DNA of 64,000 bases from Patiria miniata (lineage: Eukaryota > Echinodermata > Asteroidea > Valvatida > Asterinidae): NCBI RefSeq assembly GCF_015706575.1, contig NW_024037069.1, positions 30,153,315 through 30,217,314 on the forward strand, in the 5' to 3' direction. Under the pieces are notes generated by a model. That model saw only the letters and a list, made by a program, of their open reading frames with translations, did not search any database and was not told the DNA's origin. Below are positions 50,501 to 60,424 of the stretch, one piece after another; the first letter of the stretch is position 1, and every line of letters starts with the position of its first letter. The translations under genes were made by a program, and so were the position numbers.

Positions 50501-53161
50501 GCCTGTAGATTGTTTATTTTATGTGGTCGACTGCATTTCCGTAAGAACATATTATTGTAAGTTCCTTCCTCAATGGCAAAATGAACTGTGTGCATGATGT
50601 TTATTAAAGTTATGTAGTAGGTTTTTTTTTTTATAAAGAATATCAATCTTTCGTTGCTGCACATGATTTGATTTCGAACTTTCTCACCGAAACCCTGCAA
50701 CCCAAAGTCGTTAGCCAGACTGCTATTCTATTTTCGCATAAGAGCCATGCGTGAGCAGAAACTCTCGCTTGTAATTAAGTGTATGGAAGGATGGTGTATT
50801 TGTTCTTTTTCAAGTTCACGGACACCCGTTATGGACGTCCTGTGTGATCTGACAAGGACACGACTAGTCTGCCGTAGACTGTTTCCCGCTCCCATAACAT
50901 GGGGATTGGTGGCTAAGTCCCATTTAAAGCCATTGATTGGATCGCTTTGCGCGTGTGCAGTATGATATATGTATTTTAGAAAATGGTGTTTATGCAACTT
51001 CGCGCATGGATGGTAGTTGTACACATGGCTATCAAAAAAACTGACTCAGTGGGCAAATTCGCCACAGTGTCTGCACGAAGGCAACTTTCAATCATTTCAA
51101 TTGCATAGGTTTCAAATACTGAAAAGCAGTGCCCCTCTCTGTATTTGTAGTTGCCAGAGACACTCTCTAATCAGCGAAAATCGAAACTCATCACCCCACA
51201 AACTGCCATTAGTGGTAGCCTTAATTGCCATTTTGCAATAGGCTGGTTCCGCGCTTACATTATCGTTTGTGATTTTGTATTCAGGGGCCGGGAATCGGAC
51301 CTTGTTGCATAATGGGTATATCTTTCTCGTCCTGCATGTAATTTGCATATATTAGGAGGAAATCCTAATAATGTTTCCTAATCTATTGCCCACCTAGTCT
51401 CTACATTCGAATTCCGAAGGACAGCGCAGAGACCGGGAACCAGACTAAGTCTGCCGGGCCTCGTGTCTTCGTTTCAGCTTCACTCCCTTGGTACTGAAAA
51501 TGAGTCACCTAGCCAACAAAATGTTCTGTTCCAAATAACTTCCACAATTCTGACGCTGACACATCAAACAATAAGTATTTTTTGTTGGTCATCATTTTGG
51601 GGGGTTGAAAGTATTTTTTAATCCCAAAATTGTTCCTTTGTCAACAGACCAGTTGTTGGTCTTGCATTATCGTGGTTGAAAGAGCCCGTTCATTTGGAGA
51701 CGATCGGCCGATTTAACCTCGAACCAGTTTGCGTGATTTAAATAAAGCAAATTAGCTGAAATTAAGGGGTGAGTATAGTAATACAAATCTCCATTTCATT
51801 CCACCTTATATATCAGTCAAAGGACCAGACCAAATAGTGGACACTCTTACAGCGTAAATCCAGCCTGCCACACTTCGGGTTCAGTTTGAGATTTTTTCGT
51901 ATAATCATCTTCTTTTTGTGAGTGTTTAAAGACTAGAAAGTCAGAGGAAAACGAGACGATTGAAAGTCTTTCAGAATAAGAAAATAACTACAAACAAACT
52001 ATGAAATTGTCTCTGCCCGAACCGTTCAAAACTCACCTTTCCTTTTAAATCCAAACGTTTTCTTTGTTTAATTGTCATATTTACAATTCAGTATTTTTTA
52101 AAAGAATGTTTGATGGAACTATCACGTATAAAAAAAGACGTGCGGTTCTTTTTTTTTCAATTTTCGGCTTGGAAGTTCTTGCATTAAAGACTTGTATGAC
52201 CAATTGGTAATTTTCAAGGAACGTGCCTACTGAATTATAAGAAAACCCTTGCTCAAATTGAAGATAGGACTAATACCAAAATATCATGTGACATTCTTCT
52301 GACAGAGGTGGTTTCGATCGAAAGAAAATAATTGAAGGTGGTTTAAAAACAGCACACTTTTTTACAAGCATTATCAACGGAATCTTGTTAGAAGGCCCCC
52401 AAAATGTGCTTGTTTGTCTCTGCTTTCTCAAAATGTACACTAGCCACTGAGCTTATCAACAACAGTTACAGTCGACCCTACTTACGATTTTGAGCAATTG
52501 TGTTACTTCATACGAGAGAACAGAATCCTACGAATCTTTAGGCTTATAACTACAAAAAAGTTGAGCGAATCAGACGAGTACCACAGTATACGCTTTCCCC
52601 CTTGTGTAGTACAGGTTGTTCCACACACAAAAACTAACAGTCGAAAACCAAATAATAAAGGCATGTGAGTTTTGGAATATTTTCAAAATACCTCTTAAAG
52701 TCAGATAACCAATCTACCATAAAAAACTTCATTTCATTCAAATCGATGCATTGGAACAAACGCCATGCTTCATTGAACTCAAGGGTTGAACATCATCTTG
52801 GGCCACTTTCCGTTGAAAGTGGGAAAGCGCAGTTAGAGAAACACACAAAGGATTTATTTCCTTTGTTCAAGAGTAACGTGTGACTTATCCGACCGGCTTC
52901 GATCTGTAAACTTGATAAATAAAAAAAAGTGGCCATTTTCAAGTCCAGTATTGTGATTGCTGTATATTTTGAACAAAACATCCTAATGAAACTAATTAAA
53001 AAGCATTTGGAAGACCAATTATTCTAACTCAGCAATACGTTAGACACGACTTTGAATACTACCCCCCACTTTTCTGCAAAACTGCCCGATTCGACTGTCT
53101 CTGGTTGAACAACCTGTAGGCTCTATACAGTAATATTGTTAAGTTCAGAATCGGTTCGTTT
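50501..53161. other. No gene seen; candidate gene 2 3'UTR at the right end
   Basis: AT-rich, few repeats recognised. The plus frame at 52665-52883 has no motif and overlaps the candidate gene 2 3'UTR. Confidence 0.3.
52853..52858 (-). terminator. Candidate poly(A) signal for gene 2
   Basis: AATAAA on the minus strand, about 300 bp past the gene 2 stop codon. Confidence 0.35.
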
Positions 53162-53847
53162 TCAGCCTCCACCGTTTTTATTTTTCAACGCTAACGTGGA
53201 CACCACCCCCAAATGTTTGAACAGTGGGGGCTCCACCACGTGGTGTTTGCCCTGATCCTGCAGTCTCATCATCGAGTTCAGTAGAAGATCCACGGGTTGT
53301 TCTTGGTAAAACTGGACCAGGTACCGTCCCAGCAGGAGTAAGTCCTTATCCCGGAACAGCTTACCCGTGCCCCTCTCTGAGATGTCCAGCAGTATCCAGT
53401 GATCTCCTTGGTGCTTCGTGATGAAGTTTCGGATCGTCTGGATGTAACCTGGGAAGGTCACAAGATCGTCATCAAGTAACATGTAATAATCGGACATCTG
53501 GACGCAGAAGGCGAAGAGGAAGACGTTGTCGATGTTCTCCTTGGACCGCCATTTAACCCTCTCCATCGGGTCATTAAATGTTTGCTTGAGCTTGTCGAGG
53601 GGCGGATAGAAGGACTTGTCCGCTTGAATCAGCTGGAGCAACCCGCTCTGGACGTGCTCGGCGAAGCTGTGGGAGACGATGTCTCGGGCCTCTTGCCGAT
53701 CCTCATCTTTTAAATCACAAGCGAAGACGACGATGCGGAGTTTGGATCTCTCTTCCTCGTTGGCGTTGTCGATGAGAGACTGGAGCGTTGGTTTCAGGTA
53801 GCTGGCGTTCTTGCGCTTGACGTTGGTTATACCAATCGTGAGGAAGC
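53162..53847 (-). CDS. MGAT4: Gene 2 catalytic (terminal) exon, GT54 domain
   Basis: The acceptor is cacattccactgcag with phase 1 entry. Blocks visible in order: FLTIGITNVKR, IVVFACDLKDEDRQEARD, FYPPLDKLKQTFNDPMERV, WRSKENIDNVFLF, YYMLLDDDLVTFPGY, WILLDISERGTGKLFRDKD, and LVQFYQEQPVD. TGA is at 53162-53164. The high conservation with gene 1 in exactly the catalytic blocks argues that both are under selection. Confidence 0.93.
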
Positions 53848-56800
53848 CTGCAGTGGAATGTGAACAAGTTATCATGAATAAAAAGGTTCACGTGTTTTGT
53901 TTTGTTTTTGTTGTTGTTGGCAGTCAACTCCAATGTAGGCCATAGCGGTGCATTCACGATTTGGCCGAACTGTTCAAGTCCAAGAAATGTATTGTGATTG
54001 ACGAGATTGTAATTTGAGGAAACTTAAAGGAAGTTTGTGATTTTTCTAGTAGGCCTATGAAGACACTCAGCCACCCCAATGACCTCAACTAAATCCGCAA
54101 TGCAGTACATTATCTTAATCCTAATGAACTTATTCCTCCCTTGAATATATAACCAAACTTGGATCTCGTCTCAGTGTCATTCCTGCTTTTATGCTAACTA
54201 ACTTGGTGAGCCGCAAATTTGTGAATTGTAGAAGCCTCCAGTAAAATCTCTCGATATTTGAGCCCATAAAAAATGAATATTTTTCAAAGCAAGATGGCAG
54301 CAAATAAACATCTCTTCCAGCCATTTTCATTTTTCGAAGTTCGCAACAGTCTGGATCCCAGACCAAATTTCCAGATTATTTCGACACATCTTGTCGGGCA
54401 CCCGCCACGGCTAAAAATAAACATGACCAAAATGAGCAGGGTCCTGCCCAATTCCGAAAATGTCCGAAGTTTACCGAATATACATTTCGTTGACGCCAGG
54501 CTATATTTATTCGCAACAGCTAGAACCAGACTAGATTGCTCTGGACCTCTTACAGTCAAGAATCTGTCAGCATACCCTAATGCATCTTGCCTTACGTTAC
54601 CTCTGTCTTTCCTACGATGGCCGATCACCAAGGCTTTTTCCTTGTCGATGTGCTCTAGGTCCATACAGCCCATCACTGGGGGTCCAACGGGCAGCGGGCC
54701 AGTCTGTTCGAAACGGGGTACAGAACAGAATCAACAATGGCTGAGGCCCGGTTCATACTTCACGCGAATGCGAATGTGAAGCGAATTTGACGTCACGAAG
54801 CATTCGCTGCGAAATTCACACGAGTTGAAATATGTTCAACTTTTACGAATTCGCAGCGCGAATACTTAATTCCCATGACATCACAAATTCGCGTTGGCTT
54901 TCGCTTTCGCGCCGAGTACGAACCGGGCTTAAGGATTACTACCGATACATAAGGGCAGGCCTATATGCCGAAATAGCTTCAAAGAAATGTAACTTAAAGA
55001 TTTTTAGTTATTGTTTACTACTACCACTGCGTACACCGCCTCATAAAATAACTAAGGCGCCCTCTTGTGGTACATTTCGTTTTAGGATTTTTCTCTTCCA
55101 TAGCATTTGGCTAATAAAATTGGAGCTAGTCTTTACTCCCAAGCAGGCCTCATATAAGACACAATTACGAGGCAATAACTTTTAGTATTAAGCAATCCGG
55201 TCACAATATTAGAGGCCAGGGTGGCACTACCCTCGCGCGCAGGTCGTACGCGCATACTGTGTTTTTGACCAAGAGCGTACTTACAAGAGGCCAAAATGCT
55301 CACGCCCCTAAAATTTGAGAACAAGTTTGACATGCGGCGTTTGACGAGTGCTAAGTAATAGCATTTAATTTTGGATTAGCAAGGTAAAAAAGCCTCTGTA
55401 CTAATGATGTCACACTTTGTTTACGTGTGTGCTTTTCTATGGTGCTCAGTGGACCTTGGGCCCCCATGGCTCCATAGGAAAGTGCACATGTAAACAAAGT
55501 GGTGACGTCATTAGTACAGAGGCTTATTGTTTTACTTTTTTCAGATCACAATACCTTGTTCTTGGGTTCGTCTTTGCTCTTCTTCACTTCCAACTCTATC
55601 CTCTTTTGCGTATCAAAGGTTATTTTCTGCTTGATAACACGTTCCTCTTTCAGTTTTGTCTCGATCTCCAGTGGATGTGGCTCGACCTGTCCATGACCTG
55701 GTAAAACCATTATGAATCGCATTGGGAATTACAATGGCAAGGCTGCCTAAATAAGCCTACCGGCTATTACCGCCTTATAGATTCCTGTGTGCATGTGTCG
55801 CTTATAATATTCATTCACGTCACGCTTGGGTTGATCGTTAATAATGCATAGTTTACTCATAGCGTGTTATACGTGGCTGTGTTTAGTAATGGCAAACAGA
55901 ACCAAGTGTAATACATGAGCCAAATAATTATGTTTTCCAACATGGACATTTTCACGGTCATTTTGCAACGTTTCCTTCAGTAGGGTGTTTGATGGTGAGG
56001 TTTACGATTATTCAGCTCAGGCTCGACGCATAATTTGATGGGGAGTTTGGCCCGCTTTCTTTCGAATCTATGTCGCCGAAATATGAATCCTCTGGGGTTT
56101 TGTTTATTAACATAATTTAAGCTTCTAATTTTATATCTTGTCCAGCTGTCACCTTATCGATTCCCATTGTTTTGTTTTGTTAACATTGTTATCGAGACGT
56201 ATATGAGTGCAGCGTGCACAATTCAAGGCAATCATATAAAAAAAAACCCTGCTGTATCGCATGCAGTGAACAATTAAATAAGTATGGTCAAAAATTAATT
56301 AAAGTTTGCCCAAAAGCATTGCTGGGAATTTCAGATTATTTTCCGGGTTTCAAAATGGCTTCTGGGCAATTAAATTTAGCTACGGTAACACGATGCATTA
56401 AATGTACATGATAAGTGGATTCGTACGTACAGAGAAAGGGACATTCATATTGGAGTTGAGTGGAATAAAACAGAAAACGGGAATTCGAGAATAACACGAA
56501 CAACATTTCTAAGGATTTTTTGAGGTATTTATTTATTTATTTCTTCTTTATACTGGGTGGCCCATTCAGTCCTTTTGTCAGAAACTGATCTCCCATGGGT
56601 CCCAGTAGGAGTAATAAAACAATAAACATTATTTTAACGTTAAAATGAAATAGATAAAATCATATACATGCGTGTAACCTATATTTAACATTGCACAGTA
56701 AACGTTATTTTAAAAGCGGAGAGCATAAAAATTGCTTTAAATTGAGCGTTAAAAATTGTGCCGGGGAAAAAAAAAAATTAAAAATCAATTTTATCTAGTC

Positions 56801-57825
56801 GCTATAGTGCCCAACAAAAGGCACATTATTCAATCCCTCAGAAATAATGGTTGCATATAAAGAAAATCAATACAAGGTAGCTGTTTAAAGGGAATAAACA
56901 TGTAGAACATGTTCTTTTTCTGTAATTTTCAGAAATGGATAGGTTTTGGGGGTTAGTATTTTATAGCAAATATTGTTACACTGACTTGTTTGAAGTTTTG
57001 TGTTCGTAGATGCTGGAAAATCCAAGAAAAATAATCATGTTCCTGTAGTCTGGTTCCCTGACTCCACTGAAGAAGAAACGGAGCAATTGATAGACGTATG
57101 GGAATTGTAAAGTCAGGAAACCAGTCTAGCTGGCTTGTACCCGTTCATAGGTGTGTAATCAATTGCAAAGAAAGCGTGGTCTAACTAAATATGGTAAATT
57201 GGGGGCAGTATTTGAAAAAAAGCCAGTATAAATTTCCAACGCTTGTCGACCGACCAGCGCTGGAAATTTATACAAAAATACCACTTTTCTTGAAAATGGC
57301 AGCACACCGGGTGCCATGATTTTACAGGATACTTTAGACTGTCATACACTAACAGTCCAGTGAGGTATTTCTGATTGGTAGTTCTGTTTTTTGATGTTTG
57401 GAAATGTATATTCTCTTTAAGTATTTCACAGCTGTTACTGTTATTATTTGCCATGACTATATCCCCTTGAGAATATCGAGTTTTATTTGCAGTGTGATCA
57501 ATCATTGTCATGAATTATGCAGTGTTAGAAAATATCTTGTGCCCGAAGAAAGAAGGTGGGGCCGGCTAAGTCCATTTTTTTCTGTCAAGGCATACGAAAA
57601 ATACAGTATAAAAAAAACACTTTTTAGGTAAAAAGAAGAACCTGGTCTCGGGCCCGATCTTTACGAAAGCGTTTCATTCGTGGATTAGGCATTGAAGATA
57701 TTCCAATCGCCCGACTTACCCCCTCCGTCGTCTCTGATCGTGAATATGTAATAAACTGCCGTCAGGACAACCGCCGCAAAAACCACCCAGAATGCTGTAA
57801 GAATCCTCCGTTCCCTCTGTCTCAT
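53162..57825 (-). CDS. MGAT4: MGAT4C-like GlcNAc-transferase, gene 2 (four coding exons)
   Basis: Exons joined by hand: 57825-57720, 55697-55555, 54703-54601, 53847-53162. The sum is 1038 nt, or 345 residues plus stop, with the same phase pattern (1, 0, 1) as gene 1. Family role: Golgi transferase adding beta-1,4-GlcNAc to N-glycan mannose arms. Seen: anchor at residues 8-30, a Lys/Glu-rich stem of 47 residues, linker motif ALVIGHRRKDRG, catalytic start FLTIGITNVKRKNASYL, DDD at residues 243-245, and LVQFYQEQPVDLLL. It ends at GVVSTLALKNKNGGG, without a lectin-like C-terminal domain, just as gene 1 does. Same strand as gene 1, about 7.9 kb apart, so a tandem duplicate is the simple reading. 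Its start faces the plus-strand exon at 58436 across 611 bp. Confidence 0.85.
54601..54703 (-). CDS. Gene 2 linker exon (GHRRK motif)
   Basis: 103-nt exon from phase 0 to phase 1. The acceptor is tgtaccccgtttcgaacag, then ACT GGC. The donor is ACAGAG|GTAACG. It encodes TGPLPVGPPVMGCMDL and continues to ALVIGHRRKDRG. An inner AG (exon start 54675, phase 1) was considered but leaves the stem exon out of frame. Confidence 0.85.
54744..54930. mobile_element. Palindromic MITE (ends GGCCCGGTTCATAC)
   Basis: Left aggcccggttcatacttc mirrors right gagtacgaaccgggctt; the interior is rich in gcgaat/attcgc motifs. Lies 40 bp upstream of the gene 2 linker exon. Confidence 0.65.
55391..55524. mobile_element. 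MITE family K, short foldback form
   Basis: 134-bp palindrome with arms of about 50 bp (agcctctgtactaatgatgt / mirror) that share the ctaatga-gtca...tttgtttac core of family K. Ends 31 bp from the gene 2 stem exon. Confidence 0.7.
55555..55697 (-). CDS. Gene 2 stem exon (Lys/Glu-rich)
   Basis: 143-nt exon, phase 1 to phase 0. The acceptor is aatggttttaccag and the donor AACAAG|GTATTG. It encodes HGQVEPHPLEIETKLKEERV and a further 27 charged residues, probably helical and possibly coiled coil, as in many Golgi transferase stems. Recognised from splice sites, phase and coding-like composition, not from homology. A short foldback MITE ends 31 bp from its donor side. Confidence 0.75.
56885..57420 (-). 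mobile_element. TTAA-flanked MITE family A, inverted copy
   Basis: Reverse orientation, inside the first intron of gene 2, 300 bp from the anchor exon. Central palindrome cgcttgtcgaccgaccagcg. Confidence 0.85.
57720..57825 (-). CDS. Gene 2 signal-anchor (first coding) exon
   Basis: ATG at 57825-57823 with A at -3. Encodes MRQRERRILTAFWVVFAAV and on to a second half of the span (residues 8-30), then IRDDGG. The basic N-terminus before the span predicts type II topology. The donor GGAGGGG|GTAAGT is near consensus and leaves phase 1. A possible acceptor (gacaatataacag) would set the exon's 5' edge at 57852. Confidence 0.8.
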
Positions 57826-58435
57826 TCTGCGTCTGGTCTCTCACAAACATACCTGTTATATTGTCGGGAAAAAGGAGATCAATCAGTGTATACACAGCAG
57901 GTGATTTACAAATTCATACCGATTCGATTGTACCGGCAGTTGTTTACAAATAAAAAAATTAACCAAGTCTTCATATGTTTTTAGACTACATGTACTTCAT
58001 GCATGGTTCTCAAGATGTATCTGAAAGTCTGCGTCATTTTTCGGTAGAAATTAAAACAAGGCATGTCAAAAACTACGAAGTTCAAGTTCCGTCTTTAAGT
58101 CAGTGAGTTCAAACATTGTTCGAACATTCAAGCCATCTTTCTATCAAGTTGACATCGGGCAATGTAGATATACTTACGAAAGTTTAATTATTGAAGGATG
58201 CAGGAAGCAGCCAGCTGATTTGTTCTTGATTTTGGTGTATATTTCTGTGATGACGCACACTATCCCAGTCGACCTGTGTGGTATATCCTGCCTTGTCAAT
58301 TTTGAATACGTGTACATGTAGTTGCCTTAACTGTTCCATGCATACCACGAAGCCTCTATACAATTTTACGTCCTTAACGGTTGAATGCACCACAATTGAA
58401 CAAGCTGAATAAAATCAAGAACAGTCATATTCAAT
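57826..58435. promoter_or_regulatory. Candidate shared (divergent) promoter interval
   Basis: The gene 2 anchor exon (minus) and the anchor-like exon at 58436 (plus) diverge across 610 bp that contains no recognised repeat. Head-to-head starts this close often share a promoter. No TATA box or specific operator is claimed; the inference rests on layout alone. Confidence 0.3.
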
Positions 58436-58565
58436 ATGGCCGGCTTTAACCTTCTGCTACCTTACATTTCCATAACAATATTTGTGTTGTGTTGCATGCA
58501 AATGCGAAGCTCCGCGCAGTATATTACGCTTAATAACACAGGACCGTTCTCCGTTTCTTCGACGT
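58436..58565 (+). CDS. Orphan signal-anchor-like exon (second of two)
   Basis: ATG at 58436 opens MAGFNLLLPYISITIFVLCC and continues to FSVSST, with a sequon NNT after the span. The donor CGACGT|GTAAGT is near consensus and leaves phase 1. The exon is 130 nt, the same as the coding part of the gene 1 anchor exon. It lies 611 bp from the gene 2 start codon on the opposite strand and 1.75 kb before the gene 3 anchor. Best guess: an alternative first exon of gene 3. Confidence 0.5.
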
Positions 58566-59049
58566 GTAAGTATTAGAGCAAATAACTCTTGAATATTCTC
58601 CCACTTGTTCATGGATTATTAAAGTTTTGTTGTGTTAATTTTGTGTGATCTAAGCGAATTTTAAATTCGAGTAACATTATATTGGACTTCCATTCCAACG
58701 ACTAAACCATGATTTTTATGACGTTGGCTTTGTTATCAATAACTCTGTAGTTTCTATGCATTCAGTACACTTGTGTTGAATGCATATGTATGGGACCTTG
58801 ACCCATGTCTGGATCCCTGAAGATACAGCGAAATCAATTCGCGTATTTTTAAAATAATGATATACATCTTTATGGGGCCAGACTGTGACACGTTCCCTTC
58901 TTGTGTTGACCAGTCTTCCCCTGGATGCAGTAAACCCTCATCTCCTCGTGTTTTCATCTTGCATCATTGATTTATTTTTCCCCTCCTTGATCGTCCCAAG
59001 GCGTCTCACGTCCAACGGTTCGTCACAGAGTGATTCGCTCCTCTATCGG

Positions 59050-59338
59050 CATGGGCGTCGCCAGGATTTTTTTTAGAGGGGGGCAAAACAATTTTTTGAC
59101 AAAAAATGCTTGTATTTCTCAACACATTCTCGATTTATCAGTTTTAGAGGGGGGCAGGGACAGTTTGCCCCCCCCCCCCCCCACTCATTAAATTTACACC
59201 ACTTTGTCTTCGCGCCTCTTTTTCTTTTTTCTTTTTTTTTCTTTTTTTTTCTTCCTATTTTTTTTTTTTTTTTTGTTGCTTTTCCAGGGGGGGGGGGGGC
59301 AAGTGCCCCCCCTTGCCCCCCCCCTCGCGACGCCCATG
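59050..59338. mobile_element. G-run hAT-like element with 8-bp target duplication
   Basis: Perfect 12-bp inverted ends catgggcgtcgc and gcgacgcccatg. TCTATCGG flanks both sides (59042-59049 and 59339-59346). Interior is C, T and G runs with no ORF. Confidence 0.7.
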
Positions 59339-59499
59339 TCTATCGGGCTTTTTTGGGATCACCGGGAGAATTCTGTACAATACAGAAATTGCCTTGATTA
59401 CGTCGTTTTACTAATGAACAACTTCTCTAGGGCCTGCAAGGAGAACATAATTTCCATCCGCATAATTTTTTGGATAATGAACCTTTATTTCAAAAGTCT

Positions 59500-59880
59500 A
59501 ACCAAATTTTCATTTATATATTTATACTTATATTGTATACATTTTGTTGAAGATCTATTTAATTTTTGTGTAGACATTTCGAGCATGGCTAGGCAGGCCT
59601 TAGGGCTACAGTGTTTAAGTACACTTTTGTTTACCCTGGCCGGTTTGGAATGTTATATTGTCCTTGTTTTCTATCCCTCTATCTCCTCTCCCTTGTCAAA
59701 CTGTCCACCCTCCCTCCCTCCCCCCCCCCCCCATTCCTTCTCGCATCCTTCAGTCTTGCCTGGTCATACTTTTTTTATTTCCAATTTTGTTTACTTTTTG
59801 ATATATATTTGCCTTGTCATTGTACTTTTGTTCATTTGTTGGCTGAATAAATAATAATAATGAAAATAATAATAAATTTT
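59500..59880 (+). mobile_element. Possible LINE 3' tail
   Basis: T-rich sequence with a CT-rich run, then ttgttggctgaataaataataataatg and an ATA/ATAAT tail at about 59850-59880. The layout resembles the 3' ends of LINEs in marine invertebrates. No coding part is present. Confidence 0.3.
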
Positions 59881-60318
59881 CCTTGTAAATGTTTGCTGTA
59901 TGCTAATGACACCTGCCCTGCCAAATAAGCATGGACTTTTTTTTTTTCGAAATACCAGACTACGAAGAATTGTGACCGACTGGTACATTATTCCTTGTAT
60001 GACTGTTATTTCCATTAGCCGCGCCACCGACATGGCAATATAATTATTACTCGTAATCCCGATTTAATGACATGCGCAATTACGTGCACTTTACACATAG
60101 ACACACCGCCGGAGCGATTTTATATCCGTATTGTTCCGATTCGATTTTTGTGAACTCCCGATAATAGTCATCCCATGGCTGCGTGTTAGCTGCATGAATG
60201 GACAATTCGACCCCTGAGTTAATGTGTCGCCGCCATTTTGTTGCCTTGAATTGAACTTCACGCTCATTCTTTCTCTATTTTATTCACAAGTTTTAATGTA
60301 GATAGGCCGGGAGTCAAG

Positions 60319-60424
60319 ATGCGCCGTCAGTGTAGGTGGACGTGCATACCAGTCGTCGTAGCTGTGGTGATATTGTGTCTCACACCGGCATATCTGCTAC
60401 TGGTGAAGGGTACGAACTACTGGG
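60319..60424 (+). CDS. Gene 3 signal-anchor exon
   Basis: ATG at 60319 with A at -3 (caagATG). Encodes MRRQCRWTCIPVVVAVVIL and CLTPAYLLLVKGTNYW: basic N-terminus, then a span at about residues 9-29. The donor ACTGGG|GTAAGC leaves phase 1. Its length of 106 nt is identical to the gene 2 anchor exon. Confidence 0.78.
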
